Below, piece after piece: positions 34,131 through 43,045 of a DNA stretch of 64,000 nucleotides. Below the pieces are notes generated by a model. That model was not told where the DNA came from. It made no database searches and saw only the letters and a list, made by a program, of their open reading frames with translations. Location: NCBI RefSeq assembly GCF_004101865.1, contig NZ_CP026118.1:682001-746000 (forward strand), read 5' to 3'. Source of the DNA: Halobacillus litoralis (GTDB taxonomy: Bacteria; Bacillota; Bacilli; Bacillales; Halobacillaceae). Every line of letters begins with the position of its first letter. Within the stretch, counting starts at the first letter, position 1. Made by a program: the position numbers and the translations under genes.

Positions 34131-34456
34131 CGTAACCCCTCCATAAATAAATCGATAATAGCTTTCGTTTCTTTCCATTCTTGTGCCGATTCTTTGAGAA
34201 AGGCTTTTCCGAGCGTAGTGATACGGTAATACTTGCGTTTTCCGCCTTTTGATACGCTTCCGAAATAGGATTCAAGCAATTCCTTTTTTTCCAACCTTTG
34301 AAAGACTGCATATAAGGTGGCCTCTTTGATTTGGAATCGGTCCTCCGTTCTCGAACTGATCTCCTTTGTTATTTCATAACCATAACGATCCTCTTCTAAG
34401 ACCAAGCGCAATATAATGGAATCAAGATGACCACGGATAATATCACTTCTTATCAC
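34127..34456 (-). CDS. PadR-family transcriptional regulator
   Basis: This 109-residue winged-helix repressor has the PadR signature: RGHLDSIILRLVLEEDRYGY, KEATLYAVFQRLEKKELLES and GGKRKYYRITTLGKAFL. It is the first gene of a three-gene operon with two membrane proteins. An inverted repeat upstream (34492-34517) is a likely autoregulatory site. The effector is unknown. Confidence 0.92.
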   Translation of the reverse strand: MIRSDIIRGHLDSIILRLVLEEDRYGYEITKEISSRTEDRFQIKEATLYAVFQRLEKKELLESYFGSVSKGGKRKYYRITTLGKAFLKESAQEWKETKAIIDLFMEGLR

Positions 34457-34491
34457 ATTGACACGTCCTTGTTTTAACTATTCTATCTGAT

Positions 34492-34517
34492 AGAGTAATA
34501 ATACCGTTAATTACTCT
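34492..34517. promoter_or_regulatory. Likely PadR operator
   Basis: AGAGTAAT and ATTACTCT form a perfect inverted repeat with a ten-base spacer, 36 bases before the padR start. PadR proteins commonly bind ATGT- or AT-rich dyads of this spacing. Confidence 0.5.
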
Positions 34518-34674
34518 ACCTGTCAAAGTAATTTTGAAAATTTTTTCTGAAGCTATTCACCAAAAAAACCCCCCTCAGTTGAACTGAGAGGGGGGGAGAA
34601 TTATTTCTTTTACTTGAAAAAAACAGCCCGGAAAAAATACAAATGAAAACCGCAATCAATACCGGAATATTCAC
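34516..34674 (-). CDS. Possible small membrane protein (52 residues)
   Basis: A GTG at 34674, with AAAGGAG nine bases upstream, opens a frame starting MNIPVLIAVFICIFSGLFFS, a good membrane helix, then KRNNSPP. The frame then runs through the terminator hairpin at 34562-34596 into the padR operator. The first 25 codons look real and the rest doubtful. It may be a truncated gene. Confidence 0.25.
   Translation of the reverse strand: MNIPVLIAVFICIFSGLFFSSKRNNSPPLSVQLRGVFLVNSFRKNFQNYFDR
34562..34596 (-). terminator. Terminator downstream of the DUF4181 gene
   Basis: On the minus strand CCCCCCTCTCAGTT and AACTGAGGGGGG pair and are followed by seven T residues. Confidence 0.8.
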
Positions 34675-34720
34675 TTTGCCTTGCTCCTTTCACATGCTAA
34701 TGAATGACTGTTCCTTTTTC

Positions 34721-35125
34721 TCACGGACCTAACCATAATAGCACTCCGATAAGAACGATAAAGAGCAAGACAATTTCAATCAAAGATACTATATAGTTCT
34801 TCCTATTCTCCGCGAATCTCCATTCCGAATAAGATTGAAAAGCAAGCTGTATCATATGAAATACAAACGATAGTACAAGAAGAAACAACGGTTTTCCATA
34901 AAAGACAATCGCCCCTATGATGAACACGACTATGAAGCTGACCCTTAGCATCCAGTCGTACTTTTCATAAAATTCATTCACATGATTATAAGAGAACCAC
35001 TTCTTCTTATCTGCTCCGATCCTCTTGCGAATGATTGCCGGAATCACAGTAATGATAAAAATCACGGCTCCCATCACAAGCCAGAACTCCTGCCAAAAAC
35101 CTTCAGGCATTCCGTAATGTTCCAT
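34721..35125 (-). CDS. DUF4181 domain membrane protein
   Basis: This 134-residue protein has four hydrophobic helices. The family pattern starts at VIPAIIRKRIGADKKKWFSY, with the cytoplasmic segment YNHVNEFYEKYDWMLR, and ends LLFIVLIGVLLWLG. DUF4181 members are small Bacillus membrane proteins of unknown role. GGGAGTTGATGAAAA precedes the ATG. It is a single gene. Confidence 0.78.
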   Translation of the reverse strand: MEHYGMPEGFWQEFWLVMGAVIFIITVIPAIIRKRIGADKKKWFSYNHVNEFYEKYDWMLRVSFIVVFIIGAIVFYGKPLFLLVLSFVFHMIQLAFQSYSEWRFAENRKNYIVSLIEIVLLFIVLIGVLLWLGP

Positions 35126-35332
35126 TTTTCATCAACTCCCGTCCACATGTTTCCTATTATTGCTACGAAAACAGGCGGACTCAGGTTTCACCCAAAAAAT
35201 CACATCACGCTTCAGGAAATTCATCACCTTCCATAATGGGGGAGTTAGAAGTTTTTTTCAGATGAATCCTTTTAACACTTCAAACGTATAGAAGTAAATA
35301 ACAACATCCTTTTATAAAAGAGGTGATTGATC

Positions 35333-35437
35333 ATGTTCTTCAGAATATTCCACAAAGCGAACCTGCCTACAAAAATAGCTCTAGTCTTTGGATCTGCGGT
35401 ACTTTTACTAACCGGAATTTATCAACTCATTTTCTAA
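35333..35437 (+). CDS. Small membrane protein (34 residues)
   Basis: A short frame starts MFFRIFHKANLPTKIALV, continues as one hydrophobic helix and ends YQLIF. AGAGGTG lies eight bases before the ATG. It is the only coding candidate in the 344-base gap between the DUF4181 gene and pepF. The family is not known to me. Confidence 0.45.
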   Translation: MFFRIFHKANLPTKIALVFGSAVLLLTGIYQLIF

Positions 35438-35468
35438 GGGGATAGAAGGCAGTGTTGAGAACCCCCCC

Positions 35469-37274
35469 TTAACGTAAATGATGGACAGACTCACTTATTC
35501 GGATGAATTCGTCGACATCACGCATGCAATGCTCCATCCCTTTCATCCAAAAATCTTCTTTTGTCAGATCTTCACCCAGATGCTTCTTGGCTAAATCTTC
35601 TACTGTCATCCTGCCAGAGTCCTCAAGAAGTGCTATATAATCACGTTCAAAGTCTCCACCTTCTGCTTCTCCTTTTGCGTATATGGCTGTCTCAAACAAA
35701 TACCCGAATGTGTAAGGGAAATTATAAAAAGGTGTTTTTGTCATATAAAAATGTGGCGTTGATGCCCAGGCATAAGGAGAGAGCCCTGCTATGGACCCAC
35801 CGTATCCTTCGTCCAAAGCTGCTTTCATCATTTCTTTTAACTGTTTTGCAGAAACGAGTCCTTTTTTTCTCGTTTCATTAAGTTTGTATTCAAATAAAAA
35901 CCTTGTATGAATCTCCATGAAGTTCATGACACTTCGTTTCAGTTTCTCATCTAACAGAAACAACTTCTGCTCCTCTGACTCTGCTTTTTTCATTGCAGCG
36001 TTCAATACGATCATTTCAGCGTACGTAGAAGCTGTTTCAGCTATACACATCGGGTAATTTCTGTTCAGTGGAGGCACAGGGCCCATTGCATGATTATGAA
36101 AGGCATGACCCAGTTCATGAGCCAGCACCAGTGTATCAGTGATATGCCCACCGTAAGTCATACTAATTCTGGATTCTCCTGATAGTGGAAAGCCTGCACA
36201 GAAAGCATGTGCTGATTTGTCGGGGCGGTCTTCTGCATCCACCCACTTTTGCAGGAAAGCATTTCGAGCAAAACTTTCTAATTCCGTTCCGAACTTACTA
36301 AAGTGCTCTAATATGAAATCCACACCATCTTGATAACTCATTGTTTCAATTTCGTTATTGACCGGAGCCCAGAAATCATGTGCTTGCAGTGTAGAAGTCC
36401 CCAGTATTTTTGCTTTGTGGTTCAAACATTCCACTAACGGCTGCTTATTGCTGTTCACCACACTCCACATGGCCTGTAGCGTTTTTCTGTTCATCCGGTT
36501 ATGTATGAAAGATTCCTCGAGTGGATCATCTATGTCGCGCTTATCATTTAATTTCAGTTTCATTCCGGTTATTCGATTTAATATCAATGAAAGTGTCCCG
36601 GACTGATCCTTCCAAGTCTCCTGTAACAAATGATACGAGGAACGCCGCACTTCCTGATCAGAATGGGAGCGCAGATTCCTGATTTGAACTACGGAGAGCT
36701 TTTCCTTCTTCCCACCCATCCTGAAATTCAATTTTATATCTCCTACTATCGAATGATATAAGTCTCCCCAGCCGTGATAACCATCTTCCAGAAATGTGGA
36801 AATCATCTCCTCTTCTTTTTCTGATAGTCGCTTGATCGCTTCCCTGCGCCATTCTTCCAGGATAAATGAGTACTCAGTCAATTCATTTGTTACAAGTTGA
36901 TCCCATGTCCCCTCGTCAATTTCAGCGAGGGAAAGTTGAACCTTGTGAACCAGGGGGTCAAAGCGGACACTGATCTCAGTCGTCCTTTCCTTCCAATAAT
37001 CCCCGGTCTTATCAGAAGTGTCTGCCGCGCGGATACAAGTACAGTAAGAGTTCATTTGTGCCAAGCCCGTTTGGATACTTTCAATGCTCTCAATGGCTGC
37101 CTTCCATTCACTGGGATTGATTTTATCTGTTTGTTCAATTAGTTCCACTTGCCTTTGTAAGTGATCGACTTCAGTGGATATGTCTTCAAATTTTGTATGT
37201 ATATTCCCTTGAGGTGCCCCTGCGGCAAAAATATCCGCTAAATCCCATGTTGCTGCAAACTTTTGACCACGCAT
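35469..37274 (-). CDS. pepF: M3-family oligoendopeptidase F (PepF)
   Basis: PepF is a cytoplasmic zinc endopeptidase that cleaves short peptides. The 601-residue length is normal. The zinc motif is VLAHELGHAFHNH, with the downstream glutamate ligand in MCIAETASTYAEM. An N-terminal helical domain and the GGYGGSIAG-like loop (DEGYGGSIAGLSPYAW) fit the family. AAAGGAGAGGATCAT precedes the ATG. It stands alone; no oligopeptide permease genes are adjacent. Confidence 0.94.
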   Translation of the reverse strand: MRGQKFAATWDLADIFAAGAPQGNIHTKFEDISTEVDHLQRQVELIEQTDKINPSEWKAAIESIESIQTGLAQMNSYCTCIRAADTSDKTGDYWKERTTEISVRFDPLVHKVQLSLAEIDEGTWDQLVTNELTEYSFILEEWRREAIKRLSEKEEEMISTFLEDGYHGWGDLYHSIVGDIKLNFRMGGKKEKLSVVQIRNLRSHSDQEVRRSSYHLLQETWKDQSGTLSLILNRITGMKLKLNDKRDIDDPLEESFIHNRMNRKTLQAMWSVVNSNKQPLVECLNHKAKILGTSTLQAHDFWAPVNNEIETMSYQDGVDFILEHFSKFGTELESFARNAFLQKWVDAEDRPDKSAHAFCAGFPLSGESRISMTYGGHITDTLVLAHELGHAFHNHAMGPVPPLNRNYPMCIAETASTYAEMIVLNAAMKKAESEEQKLFLLDEKLKRSVMNFMEIHTRFLFEYKLNETRKKGLVSAKQLKEMMKAALDEGYGGSIAGLSPYAWASTPHFYMTKTPFYNFPYTFGYLFETAIYAKGEAEGGDFERDYIALLEDSGRMTVEDLAKKHLGEDLTKEDFWMKGMEHCMRDVDEFIRISESVHHLR

Positions 37275-37556
37275 ATGATCCTCTCCTTTTTACGATTTAA
37301 AAAACAAAGTCTTCCTGTTCCAGCATTCCATTCATACATGTGCAAAATTTTGGACAGCCAGGTCATAGACAGTTAAACACAAATTTCCAATAGAGGTAAG
37401 GAGCTCCTATAGTAGGTGAAAGAGCCTTTAGCATAAATCCATTATAGTTAAGACATATTAATTTTGAACATTGTGTGTCCAAATGAAGAATTTTTTGTTA
37501 CAATAATATCAAAGAAACCGTTTACATGAATAGGATATCATAAGGAGTTGATTGAA

Positions 37557-37853
37557 ATGGGAGTTACATTCATGTTCTTGCTTTTGGCGACTGTCACGCC
37601 ATTTTTACTATTACAACTTAAAAAACCAGCTTTCGCTGTCGTACAATCGATTTTCCTTGTCGGCATGTGGTTATACTGCTTTCAAATTCTCCTCTTCACA
37701 GCACCTGCAGCTTTTTCAGCTACATGGACGATGTTCTATGCAGGTTTAATTGGAGCACAGGTCGCCTGGATCATGTTCATCATCGCTACAGTAAAAACAA
37801 GCCCCTCTTTTCAAGAAAGCTTAGAAGAAAAAAAAGAAACGCTTCTTCCTTAA
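37557..37853 (+). CDS. Small three-helix membrane protein
   Basis: The 98-residue protein has three helices: VTFMFLLLATVTPFLLLQL, FAVVQSIFLVGMWLYCFQIL and MFYAGLIGAQVAWIMFIIAT. A polar C-terminus follows. The ATG at 37557 has AAGGAG nine bases upstream. It converges on the quinol oxidase operon and shares its terminator. I do not recognise the family. Confidence 0.65.
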   Translation: MGVTFMFLLLATVTPFLLLQLKKPAFAVVQSIFLVGMWLYCFQILLFTAPAAFSATWTMFYAGLIGAQVAWIMFIIATVKTSPSFQESLEEKKETLLP

Positions 37854-37883
37854 TCATTCAGGAAGAAAGCGTTTCTTTTTTTT
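37831..37883. terminator. Bidirectional terminator at the end of the qox operon
   Basis: AAAGAAACGCTT and AAGCGTTTCTTT pair around a central CTTCCT/AGGAAG stem, with A and T tracts at both ends. It overlaps the 3' end of the plus-strand gene. Confidence 0.85.
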
Positions 37884-38103
37884 AATCTACTGGCTGTAAT
37901 TTGAACAGCTGTATCAAAGCTTGCACAAAAGCAAAGCCTGTTACCAGCACAAGAAGAAATTTCGGTTCATAAGAAGAATAGAGTAACCCACAAAGGGAAA
38001 AAGCAGTCAGCGCAATACATAGGATGAAACCGACCATGGATTTCCACGGAAAGCCTCCACCTACTGTGGTGTTTTTCTGAAGTTGTTGTTGTCTTTGTTC
38101 CAT
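37882..38103 (-). CDS. Fifth qox-operon gene: small subunit-IV-like protein
   Basis: The 73-residue protein starts MEQRQQQLQKNTTVGGGFPW and has two helices, MVGFILCIALTAFSLCGLLY and FLLVLVTGFAFVQALIQLFK. The second resembles QoxD (IMILALLQAGVQLFMFMH), so it looks like a shortened paralogue of oxidase subunit IV without the third helix. The ATG at 38103 has GGGGG eight bases upstream and lies 28 bases after qoxD, before the shared terminator, so it is part of the operon. It may be an accessory subunit or assembly aid. Confidence 0.65.
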   Translation of the reverse strand: MEQRQQQLQKNTTVGGGFPWKSMVGFILCIALTAFSLCGLLYSSYEPKFLLVLVTGFAFVQALIQLFKLQPVD

Positions 38104-38131
38104 ACCATTTTCCCCCTGTGTAATTAATCTG

Positions 38132-38500
38132 TTAATGACCCGAATGTTCTTCCTGCTGTTCTTGCTGTTGATGATTTCCACCGCCATCGTCATGGTTATG
38201 ATCAAAGCCGAAGGACATAGTGAAAAGCGACCCCGCCACAAGGATGCCAGCTAAGGCAAAACCGTGGAACATCATATTCCATGGGATATGACCATTCCCA
38301 CTCTCTGCTTCTGTCACGTGCATGAACATAAATAATTGAACACCTGCTTGCAGAAGAGCGAGGATCATGATGCCGATAATCACCCATTTGACTGGTAGAT
38401 CAGACCCGATAGCTGCCCAGGCAGCGACTAATGTCATTACCAGTGACAAGACAAAACCGACGATGTGGTTCGTTGGTATTCGTTTTTTCGTGTTCGTCAT
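38132..38500 (-). CDS. qoxD: Cytochrome aa3 quinol oxidase subunit IV (QoxD)
   Basis: QoxD is the small three-helix subunit of the menaquinol oxidase. The family pattern is NHIVGFVLSLVMTLVAAWAA, WVIIGIMILALLQAGVQLFM and HVTEAESGNGHIPWN. The C-terminus adds an unusual tail rich in His, Gln and Asp (FDHNHDDGGGNHQQQEQQEE), which could bind metal. It follows qoxC by one base. Confidence 0.93.
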   Translation of the reverse strand: MTNTKKRIPTNHIVGFVLSLVMTLVAAWAAIGSDLPVKWVIIGIMILALLQAGVQLFMFMHVTEAESGNGHIPWNMMFHGFALAGILVAGSLFTMSFGFDHNHDDGGGNHQQQEQQEEHSGH

Positions 38501-38501
38501 A

Positions 38502-39107
38502 TCAGATCACCATCCCTATCAAATAGACACTTGTTAAAATGAAGATCCAAATGACATCTAAGAAGTGCCAATATAAACTGATAATAAAGAATTTCCGGCT
38601 TGTCACATTTGTAAGTCCGCGTCGTGCGATTTGGATGAGCAGTAAAGTAGCCCAGCCAATTCCAAGTGTGACGTGAAGCCCGTGCGTTCCAGCCAGTACA
38701 AAGAAGCTTGACCAGAAAGCACTGGATTGTATGGTTGCTCCTTCGTGCGCATAATGCACGAATTCGTATATTTCAAAACCGAGGAATCCTAAGCCTAGAG
38801 CTAAAGTAATGATCATCCATATCGTGAGCCCTTTGACAGACCCTCTTCGCATTTCATGAATGGCAAGCCCACAAGTAAAACTACTTGTGAGGAGCAAAAA
38901 GGTCATGATCAGTACTGTGCCGGCCTCGAAAAGTTCACCTGGATGCGGTGCGTCAGCTGTGCGGCCGAAGAGTACCGCGTAAGTAGCAAATAGTGTAGCA
39001 AAAAGGACGACCTCGGCTCCGAGGAAAATCCAGAAGCCGAGAATGCTCATTTGCCCTTCTTTCGTCCGGTACTCCAATGGACCTGTTTTCAATTCTTCAG
39101 CAGACAT
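38502..39107 (-). CDS. qoxC: Cytochrome aa3 quinol oxidase subunit III (QoxC)
   Basis: QoxC is the five-helix subunit III. Typical segments are SILGFWIFLGAEVVLFATLF, GTHGLHVTLGIGWATLL and YWHFLDVIWIFILTSVYLIG. The 201-residue length is normal. AAGGGGGTTATGAT precedes the ATG, one base after qoxB. Confidence 0.95.
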   Translation of the reverse strand: MSAEELKTGPLEYRTKEGQMSILGFWIFLGAEVVLFATLFATYAVLFGRTADAPHPGELFEAGTVLIMTFLLLTSSFTCGLAIHEMRRGSVKGLTIWMIITLALGLGFLGFEIYEFVHYAHEGATIQSSAFWSSFFVLAGTHGLHVTLGIGWATLLLIQIARRGLTNVTSRKFFIISLYWHFLDVIWIFILTSVYLIGMVI

Positions 39108-39108
39108 A

Positions 39109-41052
39109 TCATAACCCCCTTGCTTTTCGCTCTATGCGTTTAATTTCATCAACCTCGACATGGTATCCTTCATCATAATCGAAGGACCTTAAAATCATCA
39201 TGATGACGCCGCCGATCAAGCCGGCAATGGCAACGATCATCCATTCAAAGATCAATCCGAAACTGCCTAAGGCCAAGAATGCCATCATTATGAATGGTGC
39301 GCCCGTATAGCTTGGCATATGGATCGGTTCCAGCTTCGATTCATCATACGTCGTCTTACCTTCTTCTTTCATCCGTACATATGGATCGATTTCATCGACA
39401 TATGGAACAGTTGCAAAGTTGTAATATGGAATCGGTGTGGTCGTCGCCCATTCAAGCGTCCGTCCGTTTCCGTTCCAGGAGTCACCTGTTTCTTCGCGCT
39501 CGCTATTACGGAAACTGTAGTAAATGTTAAAGACGAATACAGCGAATCCAAGCCCCATTCCGAAGGCACCGACCGTTGATATGATGTTCAATGGCAACCA
39601 TTCAACAATGTTCGTAATGAACAGTCGACGAGGCATGCCGTCTAATCCCAGGAAGTACTGAGGGAAGAAGCAGACATGGAAACCAAAGAAGAATAGCCAG
39701 AACGCCCATTTACCAATGCGTTCATTCATCTTGTGACCAAACATCTTCGGATACCAGTACACAAGTCCTGCGAAACAAGCAAAGACTGTTCCAGCGATCA
39801 ATACATAGTGGAAGTGTGCCACTAGGAAATACGAATTGTGGAACTGGTAGTCGGCTGCGGCCATGCCGAGCATCACCCCTGTGACACCACCAAGAATGAA
39901 GCTCGGGATGAAGGCAAGAGCCCACATCATCGCGACAGAAAACTCAATTTTCGATTTGTATAACGTCGCCAGCCAGTTGAATATTTTCACTCCGGTCGGA
40001 ACCGCAATCAACATCGTCGATACGGAGAAGACAGAGTTTACGAATGCTCCTGCACCCATCGTGAAGAAGTGGTGCACCCACACGAGGAAACTCAACAGAG
40101 CAATGATGATCATCGACCAAACCATAGCGTTGTATCCGAACAAACGTTTTTTCGCAAAGGTAGCGATGATTTCAGAAAATATTCCGAAGGCCGGCAATAT
40201 GACAATGTAAACCTCGGGGTGTCCCCACATCCAGAAGAGGTTCGCCCACATCATCGGCAATCCTTCTCCTGTCAACGTAAAGAATTGGGCACCGAAAATA
40301 CGGTCAATGGTCAGCAGCGCCAGCGCTACAGTAAGAATCGGAAATGCAAAAACGATGATGAAACATGTGACAAGCGTTGACCAAGTGAAAATCGGCATGT
40401 GGAAAAGCTTCATTCCAGGTGCGCGCATTTTCAAAATGGTGACCATCAAGTTGATCCCTGTGGCAAGGGTACCGATTCCTGATAGCTGGAGTCCCATCAG
40501 ATAAAAGTTTTGCCCAGGTCCTTCACTCATTGCTGCCCCGGATAACGGCGTATAGCTCGTCCACCCGGCGTCAGGAGAGCCTCCGATGATGAAGGAAACA
40601 TTAAAGAGCATGGCCCCGAAGAAAAAGGACCAGAAGCTCAGTGCGTTTACATATGGAAACGCAAAGTCACGAGCTCCGATTTGTAATGGGACGATGATAT
40701 TCATCAACCCGATCAAAAACGGCATGGCCATGAAGATGATCATGATTGTACCGTGCGTCGTAAAAATTTCATTATAGTGCTGGGAATCTAAGAATCCCAA
40801 ATCCGGAAAAGCGAGCTGCACCCGCATCATCATGGCGTCCATCCCGCCCCGGAATAACATCGCAAGGGCACTCAGGATATACATGATGCCGATTTTTTTG
40901 TGGTCAACCGTTGTCAGCCATTCACGCCACAACCATCCCCACTTTTTAAAGTAGGTCAAGAGAAAGAGAATAGCGATTGAAACCAGTGCAATCGAAACCA
41001 TTGCCGCATATATGATCGGCTCACCGGTGACTAAAATATCTGTAATGTGCAT
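39109..41052 (-). CDS. qoxB: Cytochrome aa3 quinol oxidase subunit I (QoxB)
   Basis: QoxB holds the low-spin haem and the haem-copper centre that reduces oxygen to water and pumps protons. The haem ligand region is FTTHGTIMIIFMAMPF. The copper and cross-linked tyrosine site is WGHPEVYIVILPAFG with WVHHFFTMG, and the remaining haem ligands are in VAHFHYVLIAGT. At 647 residues with about 15 helices it is full length. It is cotranscribed with qoxA upstream and qoxCD downstream. Confidence 0.97.
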   Translation of the reverse strand: MHITDILVTGEPIIYAAMVSIALVSIAILFLLTYFKKWGWLWREWLTTVDHKKIGIMYILSALAMLFRGGMDAMMMRVQLAFPDLGFLDSQHYNEIFTTHGTIMIIFMAMPFLIGLMNIIVPLQIGARDFAFPYVNALSFWSFFFGAMLFNVSFIIGGSPDAGWTSYTPLSGAAMSEGPGQNFYLMGLQLSGIGTLATGINLMVTILKMRAPGMKLFHMPIFTWSTLVTCFIIVFAFPILTVALALLTIDRIFGAQFFTLTGEGLPMMWANLFWMWGHPEVYIVILPAFGIFSEIIATFAKKRLFGYNAMVWSMIIIALLSFLVWVHHFFTMGAGAFVNSVFSVSTMLIAVPTGVKIFNWLATLYKSKIEFSVAMMWALAFIPSFILGGVTGVMLGMAAADYQFHNSYFLVAHFHYVLIAGTVFACFAGLVYWYPKMFGHKMNERIGKWAFWLFFFGFHVCFFPQYFLGLDGMPRRLFITNIVEWLPLNIISTVGAFGMGLGFAVFVFNIYYSFRNSEREETGDSWNGNGRTLEWATTTPIPYYNFATVPYVDEIDPYVRMKEEGKTTYDESKLEPIHMPSYTGAPFIMMAFLALGSFGLIFEWMIVAIAGLIGGVIMMILRSFDYDEGYHVEVDEIKRIERKARGL

Positions 41053-41074
41053 GTCTTCACCTGCTTTCTACTAT

Positions 41075-42025
41075 CTATTGGAATGTTTCTTGTTGTTCAA
41101 TGTCATCTAAATGCAGTTTTTCTTTGAAAAGGTCACGATAGTTTTCGACAACATACCCCATACCTTCTTTAGAAGCATGATTGATGTACTCCAAGTGTGT
41201 AGAAGAGAAAGAATCTTTATCTGTCAATCCTGGCTTGAGGAGTTCATCATATTTTTCTGCAGTCAGTGCTGGTGCTTCATTCTGAATTTGTTCTGCCCAG
41301 GCCTCAAATTGTTTTTCACTCTCTGCATGGACTTTAAAGGTTTGAGCTGCGAAGCCTTCGCCATTGAAGTTCGAGTTACGTCCATCGTAAACCCCTTCTT
41401 CATCTGCCTGGAGAAACAGTTTCGTCTGCATGCCGGCCATGTTATATTTCTGCCCTCCAAGAGCAGGAATCCATAGCGCTGTCATAGCATCAGCCGATGT
41501 CAGCCTGAACTCGATCGGTCGATCCGTCGGGATATGCAGGTAATTCACCGTTTCAATCCCTTGTTCTGGATAACTGAAAAACCATTTCCAATCGGCTGTC
41601 GTAGCGTGAACAACCAATGGCTCTTTTGCTTCTTGACCATCCTCAGGTTCCGGAGCTTTTTCCAGATCAAACAAAGTCGTAACTGTCGGGAAGGACAGCA
41701 TAGCGACGATTATAAGTGGAATTATTGTCCAAATGATTTCGATGGTCGTATTTCCATGCAAATTCGGGTCATAATCACTTTCCTTACGTCCAGGGCGACC
41801 TTCCCTGTATTTGATGATCATGTACGCAAACAAAGAGAACACGACCACTATGATCCCAAGCATGAACCATAATGAATATTTAATCAGTTCATATTGACTT
41901 TCAGCGACCGGCCCCTTTGGGTTAAGGACGGTCATTTCACCACATCCGCTTAAAAATAAAATTAAACTTAAGGGAATCAGGCCTAACCACTTAGAACGCA
42001 GATGTTTTATTTTCATGGGTTTCAA
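41075..42025 (-). CDS. qoxA: Cytochrome aa3 quinol oxidase subunit II (QoxA)
   Basis: QoxA is a lipoprotein subunit II with the lipobox FLSGCGEM, two helices (SLWFMLGIIVVVFSLFAYMI and TIIPLIIVAMLSFPTVTTLF) and an outer cupredoxin domain. The CuA cysteine motif of cytochrome c oxidases is absent, as expected for a quinol oxidase (for example WIPALGGQKYNMAGMQTKL). It is the first gene of the operon; GGAGG-like bases precede the ATG. A C-terminal acidic helix extends it to 316 residues. Confidence 0.95.
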   Translation of the reverse strand: MKPMKIKHLRSKWLGLIPLSLILFLSGCGEMTVLNPKGPVAESQYELIKYSLWFMLGIIVVVFSLFAYMIIKYREGRPGRKESDYDPNLHGNTTIEIIWTIIPLIIVAMLSFPTVTTLFDLEKAPEPEDGQEAKEPLVVHATTADWKWFFSYPEQGIETVNYLHIPTDRPIEFRLTSADAMTALWIPALGGQKYNMAGMQTKLFLQADEEGVYDGRNSNFNGEGFAAQTFKVHAESEKQFEAWAEQIQNEAPALTAEKYDELLKPGLTDKDSFSSTHLEYINHASKEGMGYVVENYRDLFKEKLHLDDIEQQETFQ

Positions 42026-42278
42026 CCCTCCTATTAAACTATGATTATTAAGTACAAAACCAAACTTCTGTAAGTTCCTCTATATGATAGGACTGGACTG
42101 ATTATATCAGATTTCGATAAAATTCAGTCCAAGTTCACGAAGTTGTCATATAAGAGTCAATAACTGTTAAAAATTCCGTCACATGTTATACGCTTTCACG
42201 GAATATTCCACATGAATTGGTAAAAACGGGCAAAATAATTCAATCCATGAACACCTTTATATACCCATTTTAAACGAA

Positions 42279-42347
42279 GAAAAAACAGTCTCTCAACTGA
42301 TGATACCTTAAACAGATATGCGATCAGATTCAGAGACTGTTTTTTTA
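42279..42347. terminator. Terminator of the DUF2306 gene
   Basis: AACAGTCTCT and AGAGACTGTT enclose a long loop, with T runs on both sides. The stem overlaps the last codons of the gene. Confidence 0.75.
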
Positions 42348-42802
42348 GGACGGCGTTTGTACTTTCTTCCAACCATATAGACAATCGGAGTACCGATGAT
42401 TGTCGGTAAAAACCAGTAATATATGGTAGGGAGTTCATTGAGAACCGGGATTTTAGCTACATTTACAACCAGCGTAGCTGTGACGATTCCAATATAAGAT
42501 CCCAGCATACCACCTATATGCATGGTTAACCACTTTTTCGTTTTCTTCTTGTTCTTCACTGCTATGTACCCACTTAAAGCAAGACCATAGGAGAACAAAG
42601 CAATATAAAAAAGATATTGACTCTCCTGCCAGTGGATGATTGCCATTGCTACAGCGGTCAAAAACACCCCTACATAGGACCAATGGTAAAGTTGACCGAA
42701 TGCCGTATGCCTGCCTTTTCTCTTCTTGGCAGTCATGGCAAACAAACCACTAATTAAAGAAATGCCGCCTGCGATAATATGGATGACTAACAATACCTTC
42801 AT
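42308..42802 (-). CDS. DUF2306-like membrane protein
   Basis: This 164-residue protein has about five helices: LLVIHIIAGGISLISGLFAM, then HTAFGQLYHWSYVGVFLTAV with conserved His residues, and KKWLTMHIGGMLGSYIGIVT. The conserved HIIAG, GQLYHW and MHIGGM histidines resemble DUF2306/haem-type four-helix membrane proteins. A polar tail ends the protein. It is a single gene upstream of the quinol oxidase operon in the same direction; a role in respiration is possible but not shown. Confidence 0.7.
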   Translation of the reverse strand: MKVLLVIHIIAGGISLISGLFAMTAKKRKGRHTAFGQLYHWSYVGVFLTAVAMAIIHWQESQYLFYIALFSYGLALSGYIAVKNKKKTKKWLTMHIGGMLGSYIGIVTATLVVNVAKIPVLNELPTIYYWFLPTIIGTPIVYMVGRKYKRRPKKTVSESDRISV

Positions 42803-42976
42803 TACAAATCAAACTCCCCTTTTTTCACCCGCAACATAACCTGGAAACACTCCATGTCAATGTAAATAATTCCATAATTTTGAATTACATCCTAAGTTTA
42901 TCATAATTTTGTCTGAAGAAAAGCTCAACTACTTTGGATGTCTCTCAGCGGAAACTTACAGTAATCCCCAGACAAG

Positions 42977-43004
42977 AAAAAATCCCTTATCATATATAAG
43001 GGAT
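42977..43004 (-). terminator. Terminator of the epimerase gene
   Basis: On the minus strand ATCCCTTAT and ATAAGGGAT pair around a short loop and are followed by TTTTT. Confidence 0.8.
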
Positions 43005-43045
43005 CCAAACACTCACGCTATGCATTCCTCTTTTCATTCCTGACG

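Noticed and set aside
42196..42438. 80-codon minus-strand frame overlapping the DUF2306 gene end
   Set aside because: It lies across the terminator and in a second frame of a better gene.
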